Origin: JAVVHH01 sp964235765
GTDB lineage: Bacteria; Pseudomonadota; Alphaproteobacteria; Acetobacterales; Acetobacteraceae
Reading direction: 5' to 3'
NCBI GenBank assembly: GCA_964235765.1
Contig: CAXSDH010000003.1
Location: forward strand, 1 to 64,000
Length of the DNA: 64,000 nucleotides
Part shown: piece by piece, positions 61,908-64,000 of the stretch
Position numbering within the stretch: position 1 is the first letter of the stretch
How the letters are laid out: every line of letters begins with the position of its first letter
Translations under genes and position numbers: made by a program
Notes under the pieces: generated by a model
What the model saw: the letters and a program-made list of their open reading frames with translations, nothing else
Told to the model about the DNA's origin: nothing
The model's database searches: none

Positions 61908-61990
61908 TGCCCGCCGCCGGACTCGAACCGGCAAGCCCTCACGGACATCGGATTTTAAGTCCGCTGCGTCTACCATTCCGCCAGGCGGGC
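61908..61990 (-). tRNA. tRNA-Leu (anticodon TAA)
   Basis: On the minus strand the acceptor GCCCGCC (61984-61990) pairs with GGCGGGC (61909-61915), followed by A at 61908 as discriminator. The anticodon loop is CTTAAAA in GGACTTAAAATCC, giving anticodon TAA; there is a type II variable arm, and the T-arm reads CCGGTTCGAGTCCGG. No CCA is encoded. Confidence 0.95.
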
Positions 61991-62041
61991 GCCGCATCCA
62001 CTTAGCAAGCCTGCGCGTTCTGTCCAGCGCCACTGCCCCGG

Positions 62042-62950
62042 TCAGGGCGCCACCCTGCAAGCGATGTCCAGCGCCCGGCGGATCAGCGTCTCGCTCGCCT
62101 CCGGCGTGCGGAAGGCGCTGTGGGCGGAAAGCGTCACGTTCTCCAGCCCGGCCAGCGCATGGCCCGGCGGCAGCGGCTCCTGGTCGAACACGTCCAGCGC
62201 CGCATGCGCCAGCGCCCCGGAGCCCAAGGCGGCGACCAGGGCCGCCTCGTCGACGATCGCCCCACGGGCGGTGTTGACCAGGATTGCACCGGGGCGCATC
62301 GCGGCAAGGCGCGCCGCATCGAGGAAGCCGCGCGTCTCGTCGGTCAGCAGCAGGTGGATGGAGAGCACGTGGCTTTCCGCCAGCAACCGGTCCAGGCCGA
62401 CGAACTCCACGCCCTCCGCCGCGCGTGGCGTGCGGTTCCAGGCCAGCACGTGCATGCCGCTGCCCCGGGCAATGCGCGCCACCTCGGCCGCGATGCCGCC
62501 GAAGCCCAGCAGCCCGATCGTCTTGCCGGTCAGTTGCACACCCTCGGTGCGCAGCCATTGGCCGGCGCGCATGCCCCGGTCCATGCGCGCCAGGCCGCGG
62601 GTGGCCGCCCACATCAGCGCGATGGCGTGCTCGGCCACGGCGGTATCGCCATAGCCTTTGATGGTGTGAACCTGGATTCCGATCGCGGCCAGCGCGTCCG
62701 GGTCCATGTAGCTGCGGGCGCCGGTGCCGAGAAAGATCACGTGCTTCAGCCCGGTGCAGGCGCGCATGCTCTCCGCCGGCATGAACGTGTGGTCGTTCAG
62801 CACGAAATCGTAGCCGGCGAGCAGGCCGGGCAGGGCCTCGGGCTCCACCTGCGCCTGCGGGTTCAGGGTGACTGGCGGGTCGCTCCCCCGCTTCACGGCG
62901 TGGAACACGTCCGCCAGCTCCGGGCTCGCGTCCACGAACAAACCCTTCAT
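62042..62950 (-). CDS. D-2-hydroxyacid dehydrogenase
   Basis: A 302-residue NAD(P)-dependent oxidoreductase. Cofactor motif LLGFGGIAAEVARI near 148, then the catalytic Arg in NTARGAIVDE, Glu in FDQEPLPPGH and His in LSAHSAFRTPE. It would interconvert a 2-keto acid and a D-hydroxy acid. ATG 62950 overlaps the stop of the FAD oxidase gene upstream; the pair suggests use of glycolate, lactate or a similar acid. Confidence 0.88.
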   Translation of the reverse strand: MKGLFVDASPELADVFHAVKRGSDPPVTLNPQAQVEPEALPGLLAGYDFVLNDHTFMPAESMRACTGLKHVIFLGTGARSYMDPDALAAIGIQVHTIKGYGDTAVAEHAIALMWAATRGLARMDRGMRAGQWLRTEGVQLTGKTIGLLGFGGIAAEVARIARGSGMHVLAWNRTPRAAEGVEFVGLDRLLAESHVLSIHLLLTDETRGFLDAARLAAMRPGAILVNTARGAIVDEAALVAALGSGALAHAALDVFDQEPLPPGHALAGLENVTLSAHSAFRTPEASETLIRRALDIACRVAP

Positions 62951-64000
62951 GGCAGCGCCGGCGCGGGGGCGCATACGCGGGCCACCGGCGGCCAATTCAG
63001 GAACAGCTTGCCCGGGTTCATGATCCCGCGCGGATCGAGCGCCGTCTTGATCTGGCGCATCACCGCCAGGGTCTCGGCGCCGTGCTCCTGCTCCAGGAAC
63101 TCGCGCTTGCCGATCCCGACGCCGTGCTCGCCGCTGCATGAGCCGCCCAAGGCGAGGGCGCGGGCGACGATCTGCTTGTCCAGCGCCCAGGCCTGCTCGA
63201 TGCCGTCCGAGGTCTGCGGCACCAGGATCACGGTGTGGAAGTTGCCGTCGCCGACGTGGCCGACGATGGGTGCCGTCAGGCCGGATCGGGCGATGTCCTC
63301 CTTGGCCCCGAGGATGAGGTCGGCGAGGCGCGAGACCGGCACGATCGCGTCCGTGGCGATGCCCTGGTGGCCCGGCTTGAGCGCGAGGGCAGCCCAGTAG
63401 CCGTCGTGCCGGGCCTTCCAGAGCCGGTTGCGCTCCGCGGCGTCCGTCGCCCATTGGAACCCGCGCGCCCCGAAGCCGGCGGCGACCTCCTCGGCCAGCG
63501 CCGCCTGCTCGGCGACCCCGGCGGCGGAGCCGTGGAACTCCAGCAGGAGCGTGGGGCTCGCCGTGTAGCCGGTGAGCTTCGAGAAGGCGATGCAGGCGCC
63601 CATCTGCACGTCGTCCAGCAACTCGATCCGCGCGATCGGGATACCGGCTTGCAGGATGGCGATCACCGATTCCACCGCGCCGGACAGGGTATCGAACTGG
63701 CAGATGGCCGCGCTCATCGCCTCGGGGATGCCGTGCAGGCGAAGCTGGATTTCGGTGATGACGCCGAGCGTGCCCTCGGAGCCGATCATCAGATGGGTGA
63801 GGTCGTAGCCGGTGGCGGACTTGCGAACGCGGCCGCCGGTCTCGATCAGGCGGCCATCGGCCAGCGCCACCTGCAGGCCCAGCACGTTTTCCCGGATGGT
63901 GCCGTAGCGGACGGCGGCGGTGCCGCTGGCGCGGGTGGCGCACATGCCGCCGATGGTGCACTCGCTGCCGGGATCGACCGGGAAGAACAGGCCCTGGTCG
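62947..64000 (-). CDS. FAD-binding oxidase, GlcD/D-lactate dehydrogenase type (partial)
   Basis: C-terminal 350 residues of a flavoprotein of the GlcD/DLD family; the N-terminal part lies beyond the window end. IGGMCATRASGTAAVRYGTI, SATGYDLTHLMIGSEGTLGVITE and GHVGDGNFHTVILV are hallmarks, and SCSGEHGVGIGKREFLE lies near the C-terminus. Such enzymes oxidise glycolate, D-lactate or D-2-hydroxyglutarate with transfer to quinone or cytochrome. Overlaps the dehydrogenase gene by 4 bp. Confidence 0.9.
   Translation of the reverse strand, partial: DQGLFFPVDPGSECTIGGMCATRASGTAAVRYGTIRENVLGLQVALADGRLIETGGRVRKSATGYDLTHLMIGSEGTLGVITEIQLRLHGIPEAMSAAICQFDTLSGAVESVIAILQAGIPIARIELLDDVQMGACIAFSKLTGYTASPTLLLEFHGSAAGVAEQAALAEEVAAGFGARGFQWATDAAERNRLWKARHDGYWAALALKPGHQGIATDAIVPVSRLADLILGAKEDIARSGLTAPIVGHVGDGNFHTVILVPQTSDGIEQAWALDKQIVARALALGGSCSGEHGVGIGKREFLEQEHGAETLAVMRQIKTALDPRGIMNPGKLFLNWPPVARVCAPAPALP

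Overview
The window is GC-rich DNA (mostly dense, overlapping genes with GTG/TTG starts) from an alphaproteobacterium. The order ffh-rpsP-rimM-trmD-rplS-leuC-leuD-leuB, the imuA-imuB-dnaE2 mutagenesis cassette with direct-repeat GTTC-N7-GTTC LexA sites, and 6S RNA between zapA and a 5-formyltetrahydrofolate cyclo-ligase gene all point that way. I think Rhodospirillales, probably Acetobacteraceae, but that last step is inference. One 100-base run of N (17734-17833) marks an assembly gap.

Layout. 13-3611: ABC importer permease and ATPase (Fe3+/phosphonate/polyamine type) plus a short-chain dehydrogenase. 3683-6362: a promoter, a LuxI/FeeM-like acyltransferase and a glycogen-debranching enzyme whose conserved N-terminus lies upstream of any normal start codon. 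6479-8497: a PAS hybrid histidine kinase. 8874-9956: a CheR-like methyltransferase with an AT-rich upstream region. 10300-15910: the dnaE2 and imuAB translesion genes, each unit with its own LexA box. 16108-18270: a tiny membrane protein, an Fsr-type efflux pump, and gene remnants around the gap. 18290-25446: the ffh/ribosomal/leucine block. 25443-31218: a DNA repair group (photolyase, two metallophosphoesterases, Lhr-like helicase). 31274-35912: epmA, thiE, class I aldolase, zapA, 6S RNA and cyclo-ligase.

35592-47014 is one long leftward operon of twelve overlapping genes: Alternative Complex III (actABCDEF), a small membrane protein, an SCO copper chaperone and a caa3 cytochrome c oxidase (ctaC-D-E-F). 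Together these would move electrons from quinol through ACIII to cytochrome c and on to oxygen. 47174-48000 holds a small ORF and a frameshifted solute-binding pseudogene. 48163-50355 is a pair of abutting genes of unknown function. 50416-58417 is a surface-glycan cluster: three glycosyltransferases, two of them with repeated FD-x-x-WY modules, an epimerase and a methyltransferase with a long coiled coil. 58391-64000 has an AlkA-like glycosylase, an OmpR/EnvZ-like pair, a secreted protein, tRNA-Leu, a hydroxyacid dehydrogenase and a partial FAD-dependent oxidase.

The most unusual window-wide signal is a set of short tandem duplications (units of 14-23 bp, 2-6 copies) that sit repeatedly at gene starts, gene ends or in short intergenic gaps. 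They include repeated start codons in dnaE2, a pentapeptide repeat at the start of a histidine kinase, a repeated signal peptide, and a duplication that appears to have reframed the end of trmD.
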